Under the pieces are notes generated by a model. That model worked only from the letters and a program-made list of their open reading frames with translations. It searched no databases and was not told the origin of the DNA. Position numbers and translations under genes: made by a program. DNA of 64,000 nucleotides from Faecalibacterium prausnitzii. Its GTDB lineage: Bacteria; Bacillota; Clostridia; Oscillospirales; Ruminococcaceae. Positions within the stretch are counted from its first letter, which is position 1, and each line of letters begins with the position of its first letter. The stretch spans positions 868,001-932,000 of the forward strand of contig NZ_CP065377.1 of the NCBI RefSeq assembly GCF_019967995.1. The letters run 5' to 3'. This document shows, piece by piece, positions 16,578 to 25,126 of the stretch.

Positions 16578-18260
16578 TCACTTTTTCAAGCGGTTCTCAG
16601 CATAAATTCGCTGACAGGCGCAATGAACGTAGCGCATATTACGAACATCTTTCACGCCAGTCTTTGCTTTTGGTGCAAGGTAGAAGATCTCTCTTTCTTC
16701 CGTTACATCCATCGGCATTCCGCAGTGGTAGCACAGCCCGTTCTGGTTTTTCCAAATCATCTTGAATTTTCCAGTCAGCCGGTGCATTCCTTTATCGAAT
16801 TTCCTTTTTTGGAAATACGCCTCATTGAGGAACGGATTTGCAGTAGCTTTTATCTTGGTATGTCGCACAATGGCTGTGCTGTCCACCCGTATCAGCTCCT
16901 TGTTTTCCGTAGAGAACACCCAGTTCCGATTACCGACACGATGCCAGTATCTCGTGGAAATCCACCACTTGTTCTTCTTTGGGTGCCGTCTTTTAGCCCA
17001 TCGCCACAGCAGTTCGTACAGGACGTAGTCCAGATGCGCGAACGCATCACTTGCGCATACGGACTGGTGGTAATTAGTCCAACCTCGAATTTGTTCATTC
17101 AACTTCATAATCAGAACATCTTGCTGCCACGCTTTTCCTCTGCGGAGAATCGTGTCAGAGATATTGGAAACGATAGCCTTGACCGCCTTTTGGGAAGGCT
17201 TGATAATCAGCTTTTCGTTATACTTTCTGAAGTTCCAGCCGAGGAAGTCGAAACCATCGTCAATGTTGGTGACAACGGTCTTTTCATCAGAAAGTTCCAA
17301 TCCGCGTTCAGCGAGAAACTCTCGAATCAGCTCCTTTGCTTCAAGAGCCAGTTCAGGTGTTGCCGCTGTGACCACAAAGTCGTCTGCGTAGCGGACGAAG
17401 TTTACTTTGTGGGCATTCTTAAATCTTGAATCGACCTTACCGAGCGCGTTTGTGTGAAAGCGTTCGACCAGCTTCTTCTCGATACCATCCAGCGTCATGT
17501 TCGCCAGAATGGGGGAGATAATACCACCTTGCGGAGTTCCTTCCTCGGTAGGAAAGAGTTCGCGCTGATAGATAAATCCCGCCTTTAAGAACTGCTTCAA
17601 AATGTTCTTGTCCATGGGGATGTTCGCCAGAAGCCAATCATGGCTGATATGGTCGAAACAACCTTTGATGTCACCCTCCAAAACCCACTTCGGAGAAATG
17701 TGCTTGCGCGACAGTGCATTGAACAGATATTCGCAGGCATCCTGTGCGCATCTTCCTTTTCGGAAACCAAAGGATTTCCCATCTGCTGTTGTTTCCGCCA
17801 CCGGCTCCAGTGCCAAAGCATAGAGAGCCTGCATTGCGCGGTCATACATTGTAGGAATGCCCAATGGACGCTTTTTCTTCTTGTCCTTCTTTTCGATATA
17901 CACTCTACGGAGAGGACGCGCACGATACCCTTTATCTGTCAGCGATAGAACCGCTTTCATTTTCTTCGCCGGGGTGTTCCAAAGAACACCATCCACACCG
18001 GGAGTCTTGCGCCCATCGTTGGTAACGACACGCTTAACAGCCAGTGCTTTGGCGTAAAAGGAATGTGTCAGAAGATACTGAAGTCGTTTTACTGCGTTGT
18101 AGTTTTTTTGCTGAGTTGCCTTGACAATCCTGATTTGTAGCCTGTTGACTTCCTGCTCTGCCTTATGCCAGTCAATGTTTTTCCATTGGGCACTCAACAT
18201 AGCTTCGTCCGACAGCTTCTCAGAAGTTTTACCTTCCGTCGTTGAATACTTATCGTTCAC
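16578..18260 (-). CDS. ltrA: Group II intron reverse transcriptase/maturase
   Basis: 560 residues. The reverse transcriptase motifs are clear: GTPQGGIISPILANMTLDG, VRYADDFVV (catalytic YADD), and SDEKTVVTNIDDGFDFLGWNF. The maturase X domain is around 370-450. The C-terminal endonuclease-like region keeps one zinc-type pair (CYHCGMPM) and a late HCACQ, but lacks the HH of a standard HNH motif (FYLAPKA in its place), so En activity is doubtful. The start is GTG at 18260, with GGAGG upstream. It supports splicing and mobility of the intron. Confidence 0.93.
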   Translation of the reverse strand: MNDKYSTTEGKTSEKLSDEAMLSAQWKNIDWHKAEQEVNRLQIRIVKATQQKNYNAVKRLQYLLTHSFYAKALAVKRVVTNDGRKTPGVDGVLWNTPAKKMKAVLSLTDKGYRARPLRRVYIEKKDKKKKRPLGIPTMYDRAMQALYALALEPVAETTADGKSFGFRKGRCAQDACEYLFNALSRKHISPKWVLEGDIKGCFDHISHDWLLANIPMDKNILKQFLKAGFIYQRELFPTEEGTPQGGIISPILANMTLDGIEKKLVERFHTNALGKVDSRFKNAHKVNFVRYADDFVVTAATPELALEAKELIREFLAERGLELSDEKTVVTNIDDGFDFLGWNFRKYNEKLIIKPSQKAVKAIVSNISDTILRRGKAWQQDVLIMKLNEQIRGWTNYHQSVCASDAFAHLDYVLYELLWRWAKRRHPKKNKWWISTRYWHRVGNRNWVFSTENKELIRVDSTAIVRHTKIKATANPFLNEAYFQKRKFDKGMHRLTGKFKMIWKNQNGLCYHCGMPMDVTEEREIFYLAPKAKTGVKDVRNMRYVHCACQRIYAENRLKK

Positions 18261-18808
18261 AGGGATACCTCCAATCTTGCCATGAAATACCCGGAATAAG
18301 TCAGCACCTTTTCAGGTCAGGGCAAATTTTGAACCCCTATGCTCACCGTTGCAGTGAACCGTTCGCTTTTTATTCCATCTCATACCCTCTGCACCGTTTC
18401 TCCCTCTTGCGAGGTCGATACCTTTATTAAAGGAGTGCATAGGGTTTTCCACGTTCCGCGTAATGCATAATTCATGAATGCCTTAGCCGCCATCTTTGAA
18501 CCGGGAGGATTTGTGTCCATTTGCTTCGGGGTAGCGAAAGGCCCCTCGGCCACCTCCAACACCTTTTGGTGTAGGTGTATCAGCCTTATTTCACCTATTC
18601 CCTGTAACGATCCTTACGATGGTTCACATTACATTCGACATAGCATTCTTTACCCTAACGGTACGTCTGCTTTTAGGCTGGCAGATTTCCCATATTGTCC
18701 TGTGAGCTTCCCAACGCCGGCTTTTGACCAGTGCAGGTCACAGTAGGGTTACTCCAAATGGATAGAGTAGCGTTTACACGCAATATATTACGCGACTTCG
18801 TGTCGCAC

Positions 18809-20278
18809 TTCGCCTTCGGGATCGTTCACAATAATATCATCATCCGTCACCAGAAAGGCGTTTGCAATTTCACGCTTTGCTGAGAAACTTTTGCCGGAGC
18901 CGGGAGTACCCAAAATCAGGCCATTGGGGTTCTTCAACTTCTTCCGGTCCACCATGATAAGGTTGTTGGACAGGGCGTTCAGGCCGTAATACAGGCTTTC
19001 TTTGCCAGACTGGTACAATTCCTGTGTGGTAAAGGGGATGAAGATGGCAGTGCTGCTGGTGGTCAGTCCCCGCTGAATCTCAATCTGGTTATCCGCCAGC
19101 GGCAGACTGCTCATCAAGCCCTGCTCCTGCTGGAAATCAAGGCGGCACAGGTTGCAGTTGTGCTTCTGGGCGATGGAGCTAGCCTGAAAGACGTTGTTTT
19201 CCAGCTCCTGCTCCGTGCGCCCGGTGTTCAACACCAGAAAAGTGACGAGGAACATCCGCTCGTTCTGGCTCTGCAACTCTTTGAGCAGGGCTTTCGCATC
19301 CCGTCCGTAAGTTGCCAAATCGGACGGGATGATGTCAATATCATACCCGGCACGGATTGCTTTTTTCTGCTCCTCAATCTTGCTGCGGTCCAGTTCCGTG
19401 ATGGTGCGCTTCACCGTCTTGATGGCTTTGTTCTGGTCAACAGACTGGATGTGCATCGTAACGATCTGGGAAGAATCCATATCCAGAAAATCCTTCAAAA
19501 GCTGGTCGCTGATGTCGGATGCCGTGATGCTCAGAAAGCTGGCGGCGCAAAAGATACCTCCCATCTGGAAGGAGCGGCTGTTCTTGAACGCAAAGGCGGT
19601 AGGCGCAATGGCATCCTTCACGGAAAGCCCGCTTTTCACAAGGTCTTTCCAGTCAAAGTGAAACTTGCTTGCACCGTCCATGTTGAACATATCGTGCATG
19701 AGTTTCAGCCGCTGGGCACCGTTCAGGGGCTTTGCCTGCACACCCAGCCGATGAAAATTATTCAGCAGGTCATTCTGGATGTGGTCGAGCCGGGGCTTGA
19801 CCTGCGCCATGCTTTCGCCCTCCACACCAAAGGTGATGAATTTGGTCTTGGTCAGACCATTATTGCCCTTGGCAAGCTGCTGGCGCAGCATCTGGCTGTA
19901 CTCCGCACGCACATCGTCAAAGCCGTCCTTCTGGAACGGGATGCGGATGCTCTTTTCAAACTCGGTGCTGTCGGTTGCCATGTTCACAAAGGACAGCTCA
20001 AATTTGATGCTGGAATCGAAAAAATTCAGAAAACTGCACCATTCCTCGAAAATGGCGGTCTTGTCCTCCTGCTGGGCAAGCTGGTAGTTGATGTCCTGAT
20101 ACTGGATGGTACGAGTGTAATAGTTGGGCTTCACCCTGCAGGTGCCATCCTCAAACATCCGCTGCATGGGGATGGACTGCTGGGCGGTTCGGGGCATAGC
20201 AGGCTTTGCGTTCTGCCTGCGCTTCTGCGCAGACTGCGGCTTGCTGTGCTTACCGGTCTTTTTCCAAAACGGGATCAT
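18809..20278 (-). CDS. virB4: VirB4-like conjugation ATPase, 5' exon
   Basis: About 490 residues holding the N-terminal domain and the Walker A motif (GLILGTPGSGKSFSAKRE), then DDDIIVNDPEGE, the Walker B site, where the intron begins. Without splicing, translation adds VRHEVA and stops. The protein powers the type IV secretion channel at the membrane. It follows prgI directly, overlapping by about 29 bp. Confidence 0.9.
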
Positions 20279-20615
20279 GGGTCATGCCTCCCTTCATCAA
20301 AATCGCATAGTAATTGTTAGTCTTGTAGGGGCGGATCTTCGGGCGGACAAACCGGGACTGCACATAGTACGACAGCAGCTTTTCCAAAGGCTGGCCGTTC
20401 TTTTCGTACATCCCAAGGAAGAACGCCGGCAGCATCACCGCCATCATACCGAGGGTGGCAGCAGTGTTGCCGCCGGAATCCCGGAGAACAAAAAACAGCG
20501 GCACTCCAATGAGAGCCGCTGTGCCAAAGCAGACAAGCTGCCGTTTGGTCAGGTTGAACGCCACTTTGGATTTGACCTTGGTCAAATCGCGGGGAACGGA
20601 AATATACGCAGCCAA
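20250..20615 (-). CDS. PrgI family conjugation membrane protein
   Basis: 121 residues. SVPRDLTKVKSKVAFNLTKRQLVCFG is the usual PrgI/TcpE opening, followed by two membrane helices (LIGVPLFFVL, LGMMAVMLPAFFLGMY) and a basic end (RPKIRPYKTNNYY). It lies between virB6 and virB4, as in other Gram-positive ICEs, and is a small VirB3-like inner component of the channel. AAGGAGG precedes the start. Confidence 0.88.
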   Translation of the reverse strand: MAAYISVPRDLTKVKSKVAFNLTKRQLVCFGTAALIGVPLFFVLRDSGGNTAATLGMMAVMLPAFFLGMYEKNGQPLEKLLSYYVQSRFVRPKIRPYKTNNYYAILMKGGMTHDPVLEKDR

Positions 20616-20628
20616 TCAAACACCTCCT

Positions 20629-21495
20629 TTAGTGCGCTCCGAGGACGGATTTCGTCACCGAGCTGGTCTTGAACAGGCTGAAACAGAGCAGAACGGTGTA
20701 GCCCACAATGCTCCAAATGGAGTTGATGGCATCCCCGGAAATCGCTACCGACTGTATCAGCACGGCGTAAATCGCCACGCAGATGAGGATGAGAAAGCCC
20801 TGAAAACCCAGTGCAAACAGGCATTTCAGATAGTTCTGCCCCATGTGGCTCTGCTCGTGGTTGCCGAAGGTCGCCATGGGGATGGGCGCAAGGCTCACCA
20901 TGCAGTAAATTTCAATCATTCTTCCGTAGACGATGACGAAAATCACGATGGACAGGATGCGCATGGTAATGCCGATGAAGAAGGACTGCAAAAACAGCCC
21001 GAACAGGGGGCCGACATCCATCTGCATCAGGCTGGATTGCAGCATGGACAAGCCAATGTCGTTGACACGGGTATTTCCGGCAATGATGCTGCTGGAATCG
21101 GATACCACCTTTTGGGTGACATCGAACACCGCCATCACGATGTCAAAAGTATTGCTGATGAGCCACACCGAAATAGCAGTCTTAAAAATCCAGCGCATGA
21201 TGAGGGCAGGCTCAAACTGTGCCATATTGTTGTGCTGGGTAATCATCTCGATCAGTTCGTAACAGGCGATAAAGGTCAGGATGATGCCTGCAATGGGCAG
21301 CACCACGTTCCGGGACAGCGATTCGATCATGGCGAACACCCGTGGCTCAAAGCTGGAGGGCTTGGTGCCCACCTGCTGTGCGATGTTGCCCACTTGGGTG
21401 TTCACATCATCAAACAAGCCGGAGAGATTGGACATAATGCCTGCCGTCAGGATGCCTTTGATCCAGTCGGCAATGGCTTTGAGAACGGTTTCCAT
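20629..21495 (-). CDS. VirB6/TrbL-like conjugation membrane protein
   Basis: 288 residues with about six membrane helices, for example VVLPIAGIILTFIACYELI, ILSIVIFVIVYGRMIEIYCMV, and FLILICVAIYAVLIQSVA. The loop MVSLAPIPMATFGNHEQSHMGQNYLK is conserved in CD1112/CD0415-type VirB6 proteins of CTn elements. It would form the polytopic part of the secretion channel. It sits 13 bp upstream of prgI. Confidence 0.88.
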   Translation of the reverse strand: METVLKAIADWIKGILTAGIMSNLSGLFDDVNTQVGNIAQQVGTKPSSFEPRVFAMIESLSRNVVLPIAGIILTFIACYELIEMITQHNNMAQFEPALIMRWIFKTAISVWLISNTFDIVMAVFDVTQKVVSDSSSIIAGNTRVNDIGLSMLQSSLMQMDVGPLFGLFLQSFFIGITMRILSIVIFVIVYGRMIEIYCMVSLAPIPMATFGNHEQSHMGQNYLKCLFALGFQGFLILICVAIYAVLIQSVAISGDAINSIWSIVGYTVLLCFSLFKTSSVTKSVLGAH

Positions 21496-21508
21496 TCAGT
21501 CACCGTCC

Positions 21509-21577
21509 TTAGCTGAAATGGTTGATAAGGGTCTTGAGGAGATTCAGGAGAAAAATAATGTGGGTCAAAAACTGCAT
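21509..21577 (-). CDS. Possible 22-residue hydrophobic peptide
   Basis: A short frame (MQFLTHIIFLLNLLKTLINHFS) lies directly upstream of virB6 with a weak GGCGG site. CTn loci often have tiny membrane proteins at such positions. It could equally be chance. Confidence 0.3.
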   Translation of the reverse strand: MQFLTHIIFLLNLLKTLINHFS

Positions 21578-21700
21578 AATAGCACCGCCTTTCATGGATG
21601 GGTGGATAAAAACGCGGCTTGGAGCACGGACATTTAATAAAACTGCAAGCTGCAGAGGGCTTTCCGCTGCTGCTCAAGCCGCCGTATGGAACAATGCCCT

Positions 21701-21743
21701 CATTTCATCTATCATTTTTGATTGATGAATGATAGATGAAATG
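21701..21743. repeat. Perfect 16-bp inverted repeat
   Basis: CATTTCATCTATCATT (21701-21716) and AATGATAGATGAAATG (21728-21743) form a perfect inverted repeat with an 11-nt loop. It is AT-rich, so it is a poor rho-independent terminator; it could be an operator or an RNA processing hairpin between the cargo genes and virB6. Confidence 0.6.
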
Positions 21744-21776
21744 ATATGAGCAAACACAAAAAGTGTTCGACGGAAA

Positions 21777-21814
21777 CAAAAAAGCCGACTGCTTTTCGGC
21801 AATCGGCAAATCAT
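21777..21814 (-). terminator. Hairpin after the 125-residue cargo gene
   Basis: GCCGA (21784-21788) pairs with TCGGC (21804-21808) around CTGCTTTTCGGCAA, and the minus strand continues into a T-run (TTTTTTG). It lies just beyond the stop at 21823. Confidence 0.5.
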
Positions 21815-21822
21815 AATCAAAG

Positions 21823-22200
21823 CTATATAGCTGTTTTTATAAGTCGGCGAACAGGAACCTTATGATAAACATCAAGGATGCGTTTTTCTCCATTTCGCCA
21901 AAAGGGGTTCATATAATAACAATCGCATTCTTTACAATACCAAATGTATTCAGCTTCTCCGTTGATCTCTAATGTGAATGCCTTCATTTTTAGAAGCGGA
22001 TGCCACGGGCAATGTTTCTGAAGCTTTTCTTTTTGACGATCAGCTTTGCAAAGTCCAAAAAGCTTACCACATTTTAGAGGGGGCGGATTAAACTTAAAAC
22101 GACTATCAATGGGATTTTCTATATAATCATTGAAGTTTGATAATCCAAGTTGATTGAGAGGTCTATAATGAAGCCCTGCATTATGTTGATTTTTTGCCAT
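21823..22200 (-). CDS. Unknown 125-residue protein in the ICE cargo block
   Basis: It contains possible metal-binding cysteine/histidine positions: LKCGKLFGLCKADRQ, HCPWHPLLK and YCKECDCYY. It reads like a small zinc-ribbon protein. It follows the DUF3791/DUF3990 pair at 16 bp and is probably co-transcribed. It is AT-richer than the surrounding transfer genes. No family recognised. Confidence 0.62.
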   Translation of the reverse strand: MAKNQHNAGLHYRPLNQLGLSNFNDYIENPIDSRFKFNPPPLKCGKLFGLCKADRQKEKLQKHCPWHPLLKMKAFTLEINGEAEYIWYCKECDCYYMNPFWRNGEKRILDVYHKVPVRRLIKTAI

Positions 22201-22215
22201 TATAACAATCCTTTC

Positions 22216-22659
22216 TCAAGCAAGCATTTTGCCCTCCAGATAGGAGCAGCGGAGATAATCAGGATTGGTGTAGTATACGTTGGAATTGAAATCGGAGATC
22301 TCATCCGTGATAAACGACGAAAAAACATCCAGAATTGCCTGTGCAGCATCTTCATCTTTCATGGTGGACAGCACCAGCCCCTGATACAGCATTCCGATGG
22401 AGGTTGCAGAAGGGACCGTATAGCGGCACTCCGCAGCAGTATCAAAATCCCCATCCGGGATGTTGAGATCTTCAATCAGCTCATCTGAAACCTGCTCAAA
22501 GGACAGACAGTGGTTTACTTCTGCCAGCCGGAGCTGCCGTTCGATGCCGGCTTTTGTGAAGTGACGAATCACATCCTGCCGATGATTTTTGGTCTTACGG
22601 GCGATGGTCTCGATCAGGCTGCAAACGTAGAGAACATCATTTTTCTGCTTTTCGGTCAT
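22216..22659 (-). CDS. DUF3791-like partner of the DUF3990 protein
   Basis: 147 residues. The N-terminal part (KNDVLYVCSLIETIARKTKNHRQDVIRHFTKAGI) resembles the small DUF3791 helical domain that accompanies DUF3990 genes in Clostridia. A longer C-terminal part follows (YTVPSATSIGMLYQGLVLS). The start at 22659 lies within the end of the DUF3990 gene, overlapping by 23 bp, which suggests tight coupling as in toxin-antitoxin pairs. An antitoxin role is inferred. Confidence 0.6.
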   Translation of the reverse strand: MTEKQKNDVLYVCSLIETIARKTKNHRQDVIRHFTKAGIERQLRLAEVNHCLSFEQVSDELIEDLNIPDGDFDTAAECRYTVPSATSIGMLYQGLVLSTMKDEDAAQAILDVFSSFITDEISDFNSNVYYTNPDYLRCSYLEGKMLA

Positions 22660-23119
22660 GGATGGATTCACTCCTCTCAAAGGTCAGGCAGTGCAAAGCG
22701 TTTACGGTATGAAAGCTGATCTGGTGTGTTGGATGCTTGAACTTCGCCAATGCCCAAAATGCTTCACGGCTGATCTGCCCGGACGTAAATCCATTGACAT
22801 AGTCCCAGATGGTGTCATCTGCCATGGGACCCTCCACAATATCATAGGGATGGGTTTCGCCTGCACGACATTTTGCAATGAAATCCAGCCATTCGTCCGA
22901 CATTTCAGGGAAACGCAGGATTTTCAGGTCAGGATTCTCTACATAGCGATAGACGTTCACAATACCATCGGCAGAACGGCGGTCTGCCCAGCGGTAGGCT
23001 TGTTGATAGCTGTTCGTGCAGTAGAATCCCCAAGAAAAGTCCTTTGTATACCGTGTGATGCGGATTTCGGGATAGACAACTTCTTCTTTACTGCCATGAT
23101 ACAATAAAATCTCGCTCAT
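22637..23119 (-). CDS. DUF3990 protein, possible ADP-ribosyltransferase-fold toxin
   Basis: 160 residues beginning ILLYHGSKEEVVYPEI, followed by DFSWGFYCTNSYQQAYRWADRR. The spacing of LYHGS and GFYxT with a following QAxxWA helix is the pattern seen in ADP-ribosyltransferase-like folds, and DUF3990 genes typically pair with DUF3791 genes. The start at 23119 has AAGGTG 6 nt upstream. NAD use and toxicity are inferred, not shown. The gene sits in the transfer operon between the Maff2 and VirB6 genes. Confidence 0.65.
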   Translation of the reverse strand: MSEILLYHGSKEEVVYPEIRITRYTKDFSWGFYCTNSYQQAYRWADRRSADGIVNVYRYVENPDLKILRFPEMSDEWLDFIAKCRAGETHPYDIVEGPMADDTIWDYVNGFTSGQISREAFWALAKFKHPTHQISFHTVNALHCLTFERSESIHDRKAEK

Positions 23120-23204
23120 CTGCTTCACCTTCTCTATGTGAGATCGTTACTATGGCTTTCCTTATTATAAATATGTACCGGGCGGCAATCGCCGCCCGCT
23201 GTTC

Positions 23205-23420
23205 TTAACCGAACAGACCGCTCAGCAGGGGAATCAGGGTAATGCCCACCAGAGCAACGCCGCCGCCAGCCATGAGCTGCTTCATGCCCTGACTCTTGCT
23301 GCCGGGGTTGTCGTTACCATAACCTTCCAGCAGGTTGATGGCACCCCAAACGCCGAGACCGGCACCCAGAGCGACAACCAGAGTCTGAAGAACTTCGATA
23401 GCAGAGTTGAAGAATTCCAT
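23205..23420 (-). CDS. Maff2 family protein (VirB2-like position)
   Basis: 71 residues with two hydrophobic helices around a polar loop (LQTLVVALGAGLGVWGAINLL, YGNDNPGSKSQGMKQLMAGGGVALVGITLIPLL). This is the Maff2 family, encoded next to virD4 in CTn elements and similar in layout to pilin-like VirB2 proteins. The start at 23420 follows AAAGGAG. Confidence 0.85.
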   Translation of the reverse strand: MEFFNSAIEVLQTLVVALGAGLGVWGAINLLEGYGNDNPGSKSQGMKQLMAGGGVALVGITLIPLLSGLFG

Positions 23421-23561
23421 AGTCTTTTCTCCTTTATTATAAAGCGTTTCCGGTCGTTTGTACACACCCGAAATCTTGTAGTTTTACGTTGCATAACCGC
23501 AGCAAGGCTGATTTTCTGGTGCACCTTTCTGACCGGGATAAAAATAAAACCGCCTACCGGG

Positions 23562-25031
23562 TCAGGCAGACGGGAGCGAATCAGCATCCACCACGATGAA
23601 CTCATCTCCGGGTTGGATTTTTTCTTTGCGGTTCAGATATTTTTCAATATCGAAGGTGTTTTTGGGGTCGTAGTCCGAGGTCAGCTTGTAGTTAGGGTGC
23701 TGGGTCAGGTCGTACTTGTCGCTCAAAAACGGTCTGACGCCACGCAACTGCAAAATACACTTGCCGCCGTCCAGCACCGCCAGCTCGTCCCGGCTCAACA
23801 ATTCGTGGCCCATCTTTTGGAACGTAGTGCCGTAACTGGGGCTATTGCCACGGGTGTCTGAGGTGTTGAAGGCGTCGATGGTCTCCTTGCCCAGCATCTC
23901 GGACAAGTCTTTCAGGGTGGTCGGCTCACTGCCGCCGAGGAAAATCTGGCTGTCCATGTTGCCCACAATGGTATCCGCGTTATCCTTGTAAATGGCTTTC
24001 AACTGGCTTCTCGCCTGCAAAACAAGGCAGGCGGAGATCTCACGGCTGCGGATGGTGGCCACCAGCTTTTCCAGATTGGGAATCTGCCCGATGTTGGCGC
24101 ACTCGTCGATGAGACACCGTACATGAACGGGCAGCTTGCCGCCGTATACATCATCTGCCTTGTCGCACAGCAGATTGAAAAGCTGGGTGTAGACCATGCT
24201 GATGAGGAAGTTGAAGGTGCTGTCCGTATCGCTCATGATGAGGAACAATGCCGTTTTCTTATCGCCCAGCGTGTCCAGTTGCAGCTCATCGTACATAGTG
24301 AGGTCACGCAGCTCTTGGATGTCGAAGGGGGCTAATCTGGCACCACAGGAAATGAGGATGGATTTTGCGGTCTTGCCGGCAGCCAGCTTGTAAAGTTTGT
24401 ACTGCCGCCCGGCAAAGGAATTGGGCTTCTTTTTCGCCAGTTCTTCAAACAGCAGATCCACCGGGTTCTGATATTCCTCGTCATCCTCCAGCACCTGCAT
24501 GGTGTTGAGCATTTCCAGCAGGGTGGCGAAATTTTGCTCCTCCACCGGGGCTTCATAATGCAGATAGGCGATCAGGGCAGTGAGCAAAAGACGTTCGCTT
24601 TTCTCCCAAAATGGGTCCCCACCGGACCCTTCGCCTTTGGTGTTGGTCATCAGGGTTGTGACCAGTTTGAGAATGTCCTTTTCGCTGTGGACATAGGCGA
24701 AGGGGTTATAGTGCATGGACTTTTTGAAGTTGATGGTGTTCAGGATTTTCAGCTTGTAACCGTTTTTCAGAAGTGCGTTCCCGCACTCGACCACGATACT
24801 ACCTTTCGGGTCAGTGACCACATAGGAACTATGACATTGTAAAAGGTTGGGTTTAAGCCAAAATCTCGTCTTGCCGCTGCCGGAGCCTCCCACCACCAGC
24901 ACATTTTTGTTCCGGGCGTTTTTGGGGTCCGGTGGGCGGTTGGACATCATCAGCCGTTCCGTTTTGGTCAGGATGATGTTGTCTGCAAACTTGGGTGCCA
25001 TGAACGGCTCAATATCCTTGGCGGTGCCCCA
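23562..25031 (-). pseudogene. virD4: VirD4-like coupling protein, C-terminal part (split by IME-2)
   Basis: It contains the ATPase core: Walker A VVGGSGSGKTRFWLKPN, Walker B RCLIDECANIGQIP, and SREISACLVLQARSQLKAIY. The frame is open upstream through WGTAKDIEPF to the IME-2 junction at 25029-25031. The N-terminal membrane part is at 32416-32724. Joining them gives GSARWGTAKDI and a 588-residue protein. A fragment starting at the ATG at 25001 would keep the ATPase but lose the membrane anchor needed to dock with the channel. Confidence 0.9.
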
Positions 25032-25079
25032 TGAAGCGTTTTGTCAAGTGCTTTTTTGAGTTATTGACGCAAATTATCG

Positions 25080-25126
25080 TGAAAGTGCGAAAGTGCAAAG
25101 TGCAAAGGGTCTGCGTTTTGCACTTT
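25080..25126. repeat. Short tandem AAAGTGC repeats with hairpin at the left end of IME-2
   Basis: Three close copies of AAAGTGC, followed by AAAGGG and then the inverse TTTGCACTTT, can fold AAAGTGCAAA with TTTGCACTTT. It directly follows the primase/helicase stop, so it may act as its terminator, or as a protein-binding site near the element end. Confidence 0.5.

Larger units (their letters stand above)
16493..18808 (-). mobile_element. Group II intron inserted in virB4
   Basis: On the minus strand the intron begins GTGCG (18808 downwards), the group II 5' consensus GUGYG, and ends ..CCGAT, matching the 3' AY rule. Its removal restores virB4 in frame. Domain V is recognisable at 16534-16567: 34 nt with arms GAGCCGT and ACGGTTC. 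A putative domain VI hairpin (GCGGTG / CACCGC) follows. Domains I-IV occupy about 18808-18261, upstream of the intron-encoded protein. Same-strand insertion means splicing can rescue virB4 mRNA. Confidence 0.92.
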
